DNA from: Streptomyces sp. SID12501
GTDB taxonomy: Bacteria; Actinomycetota; Actinomycetes; Streptomycetales; Streptomycetaceae
DNA: 64,000 nt
Assembly: GCF_010550245.1 (NCBI RefSeq)
Contig: NZ_JAAGLU010000017.1
Location: 124,001 to 188,000, forward strand
Direction of reading: 5' to 3'
A program made the translations under genes and the position numbers. Below, in pieces: positions 53,125 through 62,399 of the stretch. Within the stretch, counting starts at the first letter, position 1; every line of letters starts with the position of its first letter. The notes beneath the pieces were generated by a model that was not told where the DNA came from, searched no databases, and was given only the letters and a program-made list of their open reading frames with translations.

Positions 53125-54762
53125 ATGAGAAGCCGGATCATCATGTCCATGCTTGCCGGAGCGAGCCTCCTGGCGAGCGCCCTCCTGGGAGCGAACCCTG
53201 CCCGGTCGGCCGAGGCGGCGGGCCAGCCCGTCGACGTACCCGCCGAGTTCGGCACCGACTGGCACGACCCGGTCACCGCGGCGCCCGCGGTCACCCGCCC
53301 GGTCGGTTCCAGGCCCTGCGAAGTCACCGTCGCCGAGGCCCGGTTCAAGGACTTCACGCCCTACGAGGGCACGTACAGGCCGCCGAGCGGCTGCGGCTCG
53401 AGCTGGAACAAGGTCGTGCTGCGGATGGACGGCAAGGTCAAGGGCCGTCAGTACGACCGCCTAGGCTATCTGCACATCGGCGGCGTCGAAGTCCTCCGTA
53501 CCTCCACTCCGCAGCCCTCACCCGACGGCATCTCCTGGTCCGTCGAGAAGGACGTCACGCGTTACAGCGACACCCTGAGCAAGGTCCAGCCCGTCGAGAT
53601 GCTCATCGGAAACGTTGTCAACGACACCTACACCGGCATCCTCGACGTCAAGGTCACACTGACGTTCTATGCGGAGGCAGCGGGGACACCCGCCGCGAAG
53701 GACACTCCCGACCGCGTCCTCACCCTCCGGGACGGCACCCTCACCACTCCGCGGAACAGCGAACGCATCGTCGCCGAGGTGTACGCGACCGGTTCGGGCG
53801 GCGGCTGCGAGGAGTACTGGTACCTCACCGTCCCCGACGCGGCCCCCTACTCCTGCAAGGCCACGGACGGCCCGTACCGCGAGGTGCAGATCAAGGTCGA
53901 CGGTCAACCGGCCGGAATCGCCGCCCCGTTCCCGACCGTGTGGACCGGCGGCTGGTCCAACCCCTTTCTCTGGTACGTGGTTCCGGGACCACGCGCATTC
54001 GACATCAAACCGATCGAATACGATCTGACACCCTTCGCCGGGCTCCTCAACGACGGCCGGCCGCATGACCTGGAGGTCTCCGTCGTCGGTGTCCCGGAAG
54101 GACAGGCGGGCTGGAGCACCCCCGTCAACGTCCTCGTCTGGCAGGACGCCGGGCGCGCGCGGGTCACCGGCAGGCTCACCGCCCACCGTGCGGGTGGCCT
54201 CGCCAACTCCTCGGTGTACACGCCCGGTTCAGCCGACGAACAGCACCGCCTCGACACCGAGGGCGGTCACCGGCTGACCGTCGCCGGGTACGTCGACACC
54301 TCGCACGGCCGGGTTGTCACCACCGTCAGCCGCGCCCTCACCAACACCTCCGTGCACCGCTGGACCGACGGCGAGAACACCGACGGACTCACCGCCACCT
54401 GGACAGACGCCGAGGACGTCACCGTCGACGGGCGCGGGCCGGCCAGGACGACCCGTACGCAACGGACGTACACGATGGACGGCACGACCACGCTGGGTGC
54501 GGGCGACCGGCTGCGGACCGTGCTGACACTCGGCGACCGGGAGGCCGTCACCGGGACGTTCGCGGGCCGGCGTACGGCGTGGTCGTTGCTCGACGACGCG
54601 TACGCGGGCGACGCGACGTATACGGCGAACGTGCCGCGCGACCAGCGCCACGCCGTCGGGACGACGAGCGAGCGCTACCGGCTGTACGGCTCGGCCGGAT
54701 GCCACGACCGTTCGCTGGTGACCGTGCAGGGGGTGCTCACGGAGGACCGCGACGGCTGCTGA
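53125..54762 (+). CDS. Secreted peptide-N-glycanase A-like protein
   Basis: 545 residues with an N-terminal signal peptide (MRSRIIMSMLAGASLLASAL, cleavage near ARSAEA). The body has FKDFTPYEGTYRPPSGCGSS, VVLRMDGKVKGRQYDRLGYL and GGVEVLRTSTPQPSPDGISW, matching the PNGase A family (peptide-N4-(N-acetyl-beta-glucosaminyl)asparagine amidase A), known mainly from plants and fungi. It would release N-glycans from glycoproteins outside the cell. Activity is inferred from family only. Confidence 0.82.
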   Translation: MRSRIIMSMLAGASLLASALLGANPARSAEAAGQPVDVPAEFGTDWHDPVTAAPAVTRPVGSRPCEVTVAEARFKDFTPYEGTYRPPSGCGSSWNKVVLRMDGKVKGRQYDRLGYLHIGGVEVLRTSTPQPSPDGISWSVEKDVTRYSDTLSKVQPVEMLIGNVVNDTYTGILDVKVTLTFYAEAAGTPAAKDTPDRVLTLRDGTLTTPRNSERIVAEVYATGSGGGCEEYWYLTVPDAAPYSCKATDGPYREVQIKVDGQPAGIAAPFPTVWTGGWSNPFLWYVVPGPRAFDIKPIEYDLTPFAGLLNDGRPHDLEVSVVGVPEGQAGWSTPVNVLVWQDAGRARVTGRLTAHRAGGLANSSVYTPGSADEQHRLDTEGGHRLTVAGYVDTSHGRVVTTVSRALTNTSVHRWTDGENTDGLTATWTDAEDVTVDGRGPARTTRTQRTYTMDGTTTLGAGDRLRTVLTLGDREAVTGTFAGRRTAWSLLDDAYAGDATYTANVPRDQRHAVGTTSERYRLYGSAGCHDRSLVTVQGVLTEDRDGC

Positions 54763-54846
54763 GACAGCTCTGCGCGCGGTGGGGACGGCCGATGATTTAC
54801 ACCGCTGAAATACGTAGGTTGCAGACGGGATCCATGACTCCTCAAT

Positions 54847-54886
54847 AGTTTCTGAAGCGGAAGGACTTTTCCGCATCCCAGAAACT
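54847..54886 (+). promoter_or_regulatory. Nested hairpin in the dctA leader
   Basis: Outer arms AGTTTCTG (54847-54854) and CAGAAACT (54879-54886) enclose inner arms GCGGAA (54857-54862) and TTCCGC (54869-54874). The structure ends just before the dctA GGAGGA ribosome site. It could be a regulator's operator, an mRNA stability element or an attenuator. Confidence 0.5.
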
Positions 54887-54902
54887 TCCTGGAGGAGTGC
54901 TC

Positions 54903-56288
54903 GTGCCGCAGTCCGTACCGTCCCTGCCGCGACGCGTCGTACGCATACTGCGTACCTCACTGTTCGCGCAGGTTGCCGTCGCGCTTGTGCTCGGCATCGT
55001 CGTCGGCAAGCTGTGGCCCGACGTGGCCACGGATCTCAAGCCGCTCGGTGACGGTTTCACCCGGCTCATCAAGACGATCATCTCGCCGCTCGTGTTCTGC
55101 GTGGTCGTCGTCGGCATCGCCAAGGCCGGAGATCTCAAGGCGTTCGGCCGGATCGGGCTCAAAGCCCTGATCTGGTTCGAGGTGGCGAGCACGCTCGCCC
55201 TGGTCATCGGGCTCCTTGCCGCCAACATCGTCCAGCCCGGCTCGGGCATGAACGTCGACCCGTCCACGCTCGACACCTCGGCGATCGACGCGAAGACGGG
55301 GGGCGGCTCGCTGCCCTCGACGACCGAGTTCGTCGTCAACGCGATTCCCACCAGTTTCGTCGGCGCCTTCGCCGAGAGCGAACTCCTCCAGGTGCTGATC
55401 CTGGCCTGCCTGGTGGGCGCCGCGCTGCTCCACCTCGGCCACACCAGGGTGCCGAAGGTGCTGCCCGCCATCGAGCAGGCCCAGGAGATCATCTTCGCGG
55501 TCGTCGGCTTCATCATGCGACTCGCCCCGATCGCGGTGTTCGGCGCGATGGCGGTCCTGATCGGCCAGTACGGACTCGGCGTGATCGAGACGTACGCCAA
55601 GCTGATCATCCTCTGCTACGCGGCTGCCGCGCTCTTCGTCGCGCTGCTCGGCGTCGCTCTCAAGATGGTCACCGGGCTCAGCCTCTGGAGGTTCCTCCGC
55701 TACATCCGTGAGGAGATGCTCCTCGCGCTCGGCACCGCCTCCACCGAGTCCGTGATGCCGCGCGTGATGCTGAAGCTGCGCAAGGCCGGCGCCCGCGACG
55801 ACGCCGTGGGTCTGGTGCTGCCCACGGGGTACTCCTTCAACCTCGACGGCGCGTCGCTCTATCTCTCCATCGGCACCCTGTTCATCGCCCAGGCGGTGGG
55901 TGTGGACCTCAGCCTCGGCCAGCAGATCACCGTGGTCCTGGTGCTCATGCTCACCAGCAAGGGCATGGCCGGCATCCCCGGTTCGGCCTTCCTCGCCCTG
56001 TCCGCGACCGCTTCCTCGCTCGGGGCCATCCCGGCCGGGGCGGTCGCCCTGCTGCTCGGCGTGGACCGCATCATGGACTCGATGCGCGTCGTCACGAACC
56101 TGCTCGGCAACTGCGTCGCCGTCTTCGCGGTCTCCCGCTGGGAGGGCGCCCTGGACCTGGAGCGCGCGAAGAAGGTGCTGGACGGGGAGATCGTGATCTC
56201 GGAAGAGGACGACGCGGCCGACGTGAAAAAACCCGCGGAGGTGGCGGTTCCGGCCCAGGTGGCCGAGGTCAAGGAGACCGCGAGCTGA
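54903..56288 (+). CDS. dctA: C4-dicarboxylate transporter (DctA, DAACS family)
   Basis: 461 residues. Family signatures are visible: MVTGLSLWRFLRYIREEMLL, LPTGYSFNLDGASLYLSIGT (cation/dicarboxylate binding) and SKGMAGIPGSAFLALSATAS. It imports succinate, fumarate and malate with protons or sodium. I chose the GTG at 54903, seven bases after GGAGG; GTG 54897 lies too close. The tail is acidic (EEDDAADVKK). Confidence 0.93.
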   Translation: MPQSVPSLPRRVVRILRTSLFAQVAVALVLGIVVGKLWPDVATDLKPLGDGFTRLIKTIISPLVFCVVVVGIAKAGDLKAFGRIGLKALIWFEVASTLALVIGLLAANIVQPGSGMNVDPSTLDTSAIDAKTGGGSLPSTTEFVVNAIPTSFVGAFAESELLQVLILACLVGAALLHLGHTRVPKVLPAIEQAQEIIFAVVGFIMRLAPIAVFGAMAVLIGQYGLGVIETYAKLIILCYAAAALFVALLGVALKMVTGLSLWRFLRYIREEMLLALGTASTESVMPRVMLKLRKAGARDDAVGLVLPTGYSFNLDGASLYLSIGTLFIAQAVGVDLSLGQQITVVLVLMLTSKGMAGIPGSAFLALSATASSLGAIPAGAVALLLGVDRIMDSMRVVTNLLGNCVAVFAVSRWEGALDLERAKKVLDGEIVISEEDDAADVKKPAEVAVPAQVAEVKETAS

Positions 56289-56309
56289 CCTGCGCCAACT
56301 CTGATGTCC

Positions 56310-56364
56310 GAACGGGCCGTGGGTCCACCTCCAGTGCTCCTGGAGGTGGACCCACGGCCCGTTC
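56310..56364. terminator. 25-bp perfect hairpin terminator after dctA
   Basis: Positions 56310-56334 pair perfectly with 56340-56364 (starting GAACGGGCCGTGGG) around the loop TGCTC. It is followed by TTCTGC. It lies between dctA and the convergent marR gene, so it can end both transcripts. Confidence 0.88.
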
Positions 56365-56390
56365 TTCTGCGGGACCAGTGTCGCTCCGGT

Positions 56391-56861
56391 TCAGCAGCGC
56401 CGCTCGGGCGCCGCCCCGCCCCCGTCCATCAGCGTGTCCAGCAGGCCGCCCAGTACATTGCGTTCCAAGTCCGTCAGCGGCGCGAGAATCTCCTCCGCCG
56501 CCGCTCTGCGCGCCCCACGCAGCTCACTCAGCGCCTTGCGTCCGTCGTCCGTGAGCTCGATCCGGATGACCCGGCGGTTGTCGGGGTCGGGCACCCGGCG
56601 CACCTTGCCGCTCGTCTCCAGCGCGTCCACCAGCGTCGTCACCGCCCGGGGTACCACTTCCAGGCGCTCCGCCAGATCAGCCATCCGTGGCGGGGAACCG
56701 TGGTGCTGGAGATGGTGCGAGAGGGTGCGCAACAGCCGGGACTGGGCCGGGGTGATGCCGACTCCGCGCTCTTCCAGGTGGTGTTTGTGGCTGCGGTGCA
56801 GACGCCGGGTCAGACTCAGCAACTGGTCGGCGAGCGGACCGTCGGCGTCGGGGGAACTCAT
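56391..56861 (-). CDS. MarR-family regulator
   Basis: 156 residues. GITPAQSRLLRTLSHHL opens the winged helix; MADLAERLEVVPRAVTTLVD is the recognition part; KVRRVPDPDNRRVIRIELTD is the wing. It is divergent from an ABC exporter gene, as MarR repressors often are. Confidence 0.9.
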   Translation of the reverse strand: MSSPDADGPLADQLLSLTRRLHRSHKHHLEERGVGITPAQSRLLRTLSHHLQHHGSPPRMADLAERLEVVPRAVTTLVDALETSGKVRRVPDPDNRRVIRIELTDDGRKALSELRGARRAAAEEILAPLTDLERNVLGGLLDTLMDGGGAAPERRC

Positions 56862-56885
56862 GCGGGAACAATATCAGGATGCAGT

Positions 56886-56910
56886 TCATTGTGAGTATAG
56901 GTAACAATGA
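56886..56910. promoter_or_regulatory. Probable MarR operator
   Basis: TCATTGT at 56886-56892 and ACAATGA at 56904-56910 form an inverted repeat with an 11-base spacer, in the divergent gap between the marR gene and the exporter. Half-site spacing fits MarR-type binding. Likely autoregulatory and exporter-regulatory. Confidence 0.6.
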
Positions 56911-56955
56911 GCTATGCTCCGCCAATCGTCGTCACCAAGTCTCCCGAAGGAGCCC

Positions 56956-58758
56956 ATGAAACCCGACCGCCAACCCGCCTGGACCCCGTCCGCAGACTCG
57001 GCGGACCAGCCGCGCCAGGTCCGCCGCATCCTGAAACTCTTCCGCCCCTACCGCGGTCGGCTCGCCGTCGTCGGCCTGCTCGTCGCCGCGGCGTCCCTCG
57101 TCTCCGTCGCGACGCCCTTCCTCCTGAAGGAGATCCTCGACGTCGCGATCCCCGAGGGCCGTACCGGACTGCTCAGCCTGCTCGCCCTCGGCATGATCGT
57201 CAGCGCCGTCCTCGGTGGCGTCCTCGGTGTGCTGCAGACACTGATCTCCACCACCGTCGGCCAGCGCGTCATGCACGACCTGCGCACCGCCGTCTACGGC
57301 CGGCTGCAGAACATGTCGCTCGCCTTCTTCACCCGCACCCGCACGGGTGAGGTCCAGTCGCGCATCGCCAACGACATCGGCGGTATGCAGGCCACCGTCA
57401 CCTCCACCGCGACCTCCCTGGTCTCCAACTTCACCAGCGTCGTCGCCACGATCGTCGCGATGGTCGCCCTCGACTGGCGCCTGACCGTCGTCTCGCTGCT
57501 CCTCCTGCCGGTGTTCGTGTGGATCAGCCGCCGCGTCGGCAACGAACGCAAGCGGATCACCACCCAACGCCAGAAGCAGATGGCCGCGATGGCCGCCACG
57601 GTCACCGAGTCGCTGTCGGTCAGCGGCATCCTGCTCGGCCGCACGATGGGCCGCTCCGATTCGCTCACGCAGTCCTTCGCCGCGGAGTCCGAAAGTCTGG
57701 TCGACCTCGAAGTGCGCGCCAGCATGGCCGGCCGCTGGCGGATGGCTGTCATCGGCATCGTCATGTCCGCCATGCCCGCCGTCATCTACTGGGCCGCGGG
57801 TCTCGCCTTCCAGTTCGGCGGCCCGACCGTCTCGATCGGCACGCTCGTCGCCTTCGTCTCGCTCCAGCAGGGACTGTTCCGCCCGGCCGTCAGTCTGCTG
57901 AGCACCGGCGTCCAGATCCAGGCCTCGCTCGCGCTCTTCCAGCGCATCTTCGAGTACCTCGACCTGCCCATCGACATCACCGAGCCCGAGAACCCGGTCC
58001 ACCTCGACACGATCAAGGGTGAAGTCCGGCTGGAGGACGTCGAGTTCCGCTACGACGACAAGAGCCGTCCGATCCTCGACGGCGTCGACATCACCGTCCC
58101 GGCGGGCGGCAGCCTGGCGATCGTCGGCCCCACCGGCGCGGGCAAGTCCACGCTGGGCCACCTCGTGCCCCGGCTGTACGACGTGACGGGCGGCCGAGTC
58201 ACCATCGACGGCGTCGACGTCCGCGACCTCGACTTCGACACGCTCGCCCGCGCGGTCGGCGTCGTCTCCCAGGAGACGTACCTCTTCCACGCCACGGTCG
58301 CCGACAACCTGCGCTTCGCCAAACCGGACGCCACCGACGAGGAACTGCACGCGGCGGCGCGGGCGGCCCAGATCCACGACCGCATCTCGTCCCTGGCGGA
58401 CGGGTACGACACGGTCGTCGGTGAGCGCGGCCACCGCTTCTCCGGAGGCGAGAAACAGCGCCTCGCCATCGCACGTACGATCCTGCGCGACCCGCCCGTC
58501 CTCATCCTGGACGAGGCGACCAGCGCCCTGGACACGCGCACCGAACACGCCGTCCAGGAAGCCATCGACGCCCTGTCGGCCAACCGCACCACGCTCACCA
58601 TCGCCCACCGGCTGTCCACCATCCGGGGCGCCGACCAGATCGTGGTCCTGGACTCCGGGCACGCGGTCGAACGGGGCACGCACGAGGAACTGCTGCGGCG
58701 TGGCGGGCGGTACGCGGCCCTTGTGCGTCGGGACGCCCAGCTGGAGCCGACCGGGTGA
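56956..58758 (+). CDS. ABC multidrug exporter (homodimer type)
   Basis: 600 residues: six membrane spans, then an ATPase with VGPTGAGKST, the signature FSGGEKQRLAIAR (FSGGE in place of LSGGQ), ILDEATSALD and TIAHRLSTIRG. All catalytic motifs are present, so it can work as a homodimer. GAAGGAG precedes the ATG. Control by the divergent MarR is likely. Confidence 0.92.
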   Translation: MKPDRQPAWTPSADSADQPRQVRRILKLFRPYRGRLAVVGLLVAAASLVSVATPFLLKEILDVAIPEGRTGLLSLLALGMIVSAVLGGVLGVLQTLISTTVGQRVMHDLRTAVYGRLQNMSLAFFTRTRTGEVQSRIANDIGGMQATVTSTATSLVSNFTSVVATIVAMVALDWRLTVVSLLLLPVFVWISRRVGNERKRITTQRQKQMAAMAATVTESLSVSGILLGRTMGRSDSLTQSFAAESESLVDLEVRASMAGRWRMAVIGIVMSAMPAVIYWAAGLAFQFGGPTVSIGTLVAFVSLQQGLFRPAVSLLSTGVQIQASLALFQRIFEYLDLPIDITEPENPVHLDTIKGEVRLEDVEFRYDDKSRPILDGVDITVPAGGSLAIVGPTGAGKSTLGHLVPRLYDVTGGRVTIDGVDVRDLDFDTLARAVGVVSQETYLFHATVADNLRFAKPDATDEELHAAARAAQIHDRISSLADGYDTVVGERGHRFSGGEKQRLAIARTILRDPPVLILDEATSALDTRTEHAVQEAIDALSANRTTLTIAHRLSTIRGADQIVVLDSGHAVERGTHEELLRRGGRYAALVRRDAQLEPTG

Positions 58759-58823
58759 CATGCGCGGTCGGACAAGCTGAAGATATGTCGGGTTTATGAT
58801 GTTTCGCGGGTTACCGTGCCCGC

Positions 58824-59693
58824 ATGCTGATGAACACTCCGTCACGGAGAACGATTCGCCTGACGCGCCGTGGCCGGGCCGTCCTCATCGCGACCGGTGC
58901 CGTTGTCGCGGCCACCGCAGTGGCGGTGCCGCTGCTGAGCGTCGACAGCGAAGGGGACCCCCGGCCGACCTCCCTCCTGATCCCGGAGGGCTGGCGCTCC
59001 ATCCAGGTGTACGAGGCGGTCGACAAGGCCCTCGCCCTGCCGACCGGGAGCACGAAGAAGTCGCTCGGCAAGGCCCGGCTGAAACTCCCCACCGACGCCG
59101 AGGGCAACCCCGAGGGCTATCTCTTCCCGGCGACCTATCCACTGAAGGAGAAGGCCACCCCGGAGTCCCTGCTGTCGTTCATGGTCGACACCGCCAACCA
59201 GAAGTTCGGCGGCCCGCCGGTCACCGCCGGGGCGCAGCGCAACGCCATGAACGTCTATCAGGCCGTCACCATCGCGAGCATTGTCCAGGCCGAGGCCGCC
59301 GGCAAGCAGGACATGGGGAAGGTGGCCCGGGTCATCTTCAACCGGCTCGAACGCGGGATGCCGCTGCAGATGGACTCGACCATCAACTATGCGCTGAACA
59401 GGTCCACGCTGAAAACGACGGCCGACGACACCCGCCTGAACAGCCCGTACAACTCGTACCAGCGCATGGGCCTGCCGCCCACACCGATCGCCAACCCCGG
59501 CGAGGAGGCGATGCGCGCCGCCATCAACCCGACTCCGGGAAACTGGCTGTACTTCGTCACCGTCAAGCCCGGCGACACCCGCTTCACGGCCGACTACGCC
59601 GAACACCAGCGCAACGTCTCCGAGTTCAACCAGAACCAGAAGAACCAGAAGAGCCCGGCTCGGGGGCGGCAGAGCGGGCAGCCCGCCAAGTGA
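58824..59693 (+). CDS. mltG: Endolytic murein transglycosylase (MltG/YceG-like)
   Basis: 289 residues. One N-terminal membrane anchor (residues 18-40, AVLIATGAVVAATAVAVPLL), then GNPEGYLFPATYPLKEKATP and the active-site region TIASIVQAEAAGKQDMGKVA, followed by VIFNRLERGMPLQMDSTINY. These match MltG, which cuts nascent glycan strands. It is shorter than housekeeping copies and the first half of the LysM-like domain is cut down, so it may be a secondary paralogue. Confidence 0.87.
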   Translation: MLMNTPSRRTIRLTRRGRAVLIATGAVVAATAVAVPLLSVDSEGDPRPTSLLIPEGWRSIQVYEAVDKALALPTGSTKKSLGKARLKLPTDAEGNPEGYLFPATYPLKEKATPESLLSFMVDTANQKFGGPPVTAGAQRNAMNVYQAVTIASIVQAEAAGKQDMGKVARVIFNRLERGMPLQMDSTINYALNRSTLKTTADDTRLNSPYNSYQRMGLPPTPIANPGEEAMRAAINPTPGNWLYFVTVKPGDTRFTADYAEHQRNVSEFNQNQKNQKSPARGRQSGQPAK

Positions 59694-59721
59694 CCTGACG
59701 GCCACGCGGCCCTACGGGACG

Positions 59722-60819
59722 TCAGACAGCGGCCGGCTCCTGGTCGAGCAGCCGCCTGATGTCCCGTACGGCCGCCCGCCCGGCCCGGTTGGTGCCGATC
59801 GTGCTCGCCGAGGGTCCGTAGCCGACCAGATGGACGCGCGGATCGGCGACCGCGCGTGTCCCCTCGACGCGAATGCCGCCGCCGGGCTCGCGCAGCCTGA
59901 GCGGTGCCAGATGGTCGATCGCGGCCCGGAATCCGGTCGCCCAGAGGATCACGTCGGCGTCGACGCGCTCACCGTCGGCCCACTCGACCCCGGCCGGGGT
60001 GATCCGGTCGAACATGGGCCGCCGGTCGAGGACGCCGTCGGCGAGCGCCTGCCGGATCGCGTCGTTGAGGGGCAGTCCGGTGACCGACACGACACTCTTC
60101 GGCGGCAGCCCCTGCCGTACCCGCTCCTCGACGAGTGCGACCGCCTCCCGCCCGAACTCCTCGGTGAAGGGCCCCTCGCGGAAGACCGGCGGACGCCGGG
60201 TCACCCACGTGGTTTCGGCGGCGTACGGAGCGATCTCCATCAGATGCTGGGTTCCGGACGCACCCCCGCCCACCACGACCACCCGCTGCCCGGCGAATTC
60301 CTCGGGCCCGGGGTACTGCGCGGTGTGCAACTGCCGCCCCCGGAAGGTCTCCTGGCCCGGGTAGCGCGGCCAGAACGGCCGGTCCCAGGTACCCGTGGCG
60401 TTGATCAGCGCCCGCGCGGACCAGTCGCCGTCCGAGGTCTCGACGAGCAGCCGCCCGTCTCCGTCGCCCTCGCGCACCGCCCGTACCTCCACAGGACGGC
60501 GCACCTTCAGATCGAACGTGCGCTCGTACGTGTCGAAGTACTCACCGATGACCTCGGCGGACGGCCGCGCCGGATCGGCGTCCGTCAGTTCCATGCCGGG
60601 CAGCGCATGCATCCCGTGCACCTTGCCGTAGGTGAGCGAGGGCCAGCGGAACTGCCAGGCGCCACCAGGACGCGGGGCGTGATCGAGCACGACGAAGTCG
60701 CGCTCCGGCACGAAGCCGGTGCGCTGCAGGTGATAGGCGCCGGCCAGACCGGCCTGGCCGGCGCCTATGACGACGACATCCACTTCTCGTACGCCATCGC
60801 GCATCCCGGTATCGTTCAC
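59722..60819 (-). CDS. FAD/NAD(P)-binding oxidoreductase (flavin monooxygenase-like)
   Basis: 365 residues. The first nucleotide fold starts VDVVVIGAGQAGLAGAYHLQ. The second, VVVVGGGASGTQHLMEI near residue 195, binds NADPH. FRWPSLTYGKVHGM and DVILWATGFRAAIDHL fit the flavin monooxygenase/thioredoxin-reductase-like group. Near the ssu block; a role in sulfur compound oxidation is possible but unproven. Confidence 0.87.
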   Translation of the reverse strand: MNDTGMRDGVREVDVVVIGAGQAGLAGAYHLQRTGFVPERDFVVLDHAPRPGGAWQFRWPSLTYGKVHGMHALPGMELTDADPARPSAEVIGEYFDTYERTFDLKVRRPVEVRAVREGDGDGRLLVETSDGDWSARALINATGTWDRPFWPRYPGQETFRGRQLHTAQYPGPEEFAGQRVVVVGGGASGTQHLMEIAPYAAETTWVTRRPPVFREGPFTEEFGREAVALVEERVRQGLPPKSVVSVTGLPLNDAIRQALADGVLDRRPMFDRITPAGVEWADGERVDADVILWATGFRAAIDHLAPLRLREPGGGIRVEGTRAVADPRVHLVGYGPSASTIGTNRAGRAAVRDIRRLLDQEPAAV

Positions 60820-60873
60820 ATTTCTACTAACCGGGGGAGAGGCGAGGATCTTCCCGCGACGGTCCTCGCACGT

Positions 60874-62067
60874 TCAGCGAACACTCGCCACCAGCAGCGG
60901 CGAACCCCCGGCCGTCCTCGGAGTACGCTCCAGCAGCCCACGAGCCGCCAGCTTGGGAATGACACCCTCGCCGAACCGGTACGCCTCCTCCAGATGCGGA
61001 TACTTGGAGAGCGCGAAGTGCTCGACGCCCAGCGTGTGGTACTCCTCGATCCTCCTCCTCTGCCCTGAACGGGCGTGGGAGGTGCCCCCACGCGACTTCG
61101 CCGTGGCTGCCGACGAGAGCGCCGTGCCCGCGCCGCCCCGCACGAGACCGGCGCCCGCCCACAGGTTCGGGTAGACCTCCAGCTTGTCGCGCGAGCCGCC
61201 GTGCAGGGCGACCATGCGCTGCTGCCCCACCGACTCACTGCGACCGAGCGCCGCCTGCGCCGCCGCGACCGTCCTCGTGTCGAGGTCGTCGAGCAGCCGG
61301 TACGCGGTCGACCAGGCCTCGGCCGACGAGTCCCGCGAGATGGTGTGCAGCCGGACCCCGAAGCGGACCGTGCGCCCCTCACACTCGGCCGGCGACCGAA
61401 TCCAGTCGATCTTCTCCTACACCTGCGCCGGCGGTTCGCCCCAGGTCGGATACACATCCGCGTGCCGCGCCGCGACCGGCCCTGCGGCGGTCGAGGACCC
61501 GCCGAATAAGGGCGGCGGCACCGGATGGGGCGGCAGGGCGGTCAGCCCGTCCTCGATCTGGTAGTGGACACCGTCGAAGTCGTACGGCCGACCGCTCCAC
61601 GCCCATCGTGCAACGGCCAGGAACTCGTCGACACGGGTGTACCGCCGGTCGTGGTCGAGGTGGTCGCCGAAGCGCCGCTGCTCGGAGGAGTCGCCGCCGG
61701 TGACGACGTTCAGCAGCAGGCGCCCGCGGGTGATGCGCTGGTAGGTCGCCGCCATCTGCGCGGCGAGCGCCGGTGAGATCACGCCGGGCCTGAACGCCAC
61801 CAGGAACTTCAGCCGTTCGGTGTGCTGGGCGAGTGCGACGCTCGTCAGCCAGGCGTCCTCGCACCAGGTGCCGGTCGGCCTCAGCCCCCCTTCGAAACCC
61901 AACTGCTTGGCCGCCTTGGCTATTTGGGCGAGATGCTCGATGTCCGGTGGTCGTACGCCCTTGACGGGACGGTTCGCGCTGCCGGTGCTGGAGGCGTACG
62001 CGTGCCGGTCCACGAGGGTGCGGCCGTCGCCGCCCGTGGGCAGGAACCAGTGGAGGTGGACGCTCAT
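60874..62067 (-). pseudogene. ssuD: FMNH2-dependent alkanesulfonate monooxygenase (SsuD), nonsense codon and insertion
   Basis: From ATG 62067 the frame gives MSVHLHWFLPTGGDGR, LKFLVAFRPGVISPALAAQM and YPTWGEPPAQV, then an in-frame TAG (61417-61419). The same frame continues EKIDWIRSPAECEGRTVRF, GQQRMVALHGGSRDKLEVYP and finally EYHTLGVEHFALSKYPHLEE to 60874. Near 61070-61095 a short non-homologous G/C-rich piece (GGGGGCACCTCCCACGCCC) replaces a few codons. Intact SsuD releases sulfite from alkanesulfonates. Not functional as written. Confidence 0.75.
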
Positions 62068-62327
62068 CGCGCGGTCAGGACTCGGGGTGTGCCAGAGGTG
62101 AAGGTGGACCACTTGATCTTGTAGTCCAGGTTCTTGAGTCCCCCGGCGGCCCGCAGTACGGCCTCCGAACCGCCTTTCTGGTCAACGACGTTGAGCGTGA
62201 GGGATCCCTTGCAGTCGGTGTCGCCGCCGGAACCGATGGAGGAGTCGGCGGCCGAGTTCCCGCCGCAGGCCGAGGCGAGGAGGGCGAGGGGGAGGAGCAG
62301 CGGGGCGGGGACGAGGTGTCGCCGCAT
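62064..62327 (-). pseudogene. ssuA: Sulfonate-binding protein (SsuA), truncated
   Basis: A lipoprotein signal (LPLALLASACGGNSAADSS) and the first mature segment (TLNVVDQKGGSEAVLRAAGG, then LDYKIKWSTFTSGTP) match SsuA. It then stops after only 87 residues, where about 320 are expected; the end overlaps the ssuD ATG. Most of the gene is deleted. Confidence 0.75.
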
Positions 62328-62399
62328 GGTCGTTCGTTCCGATCGCTTCTGTGCGGCTGGAGGGTGAACCAGGTTGTGCGGGAGGGAAGTTGCCAGGGC

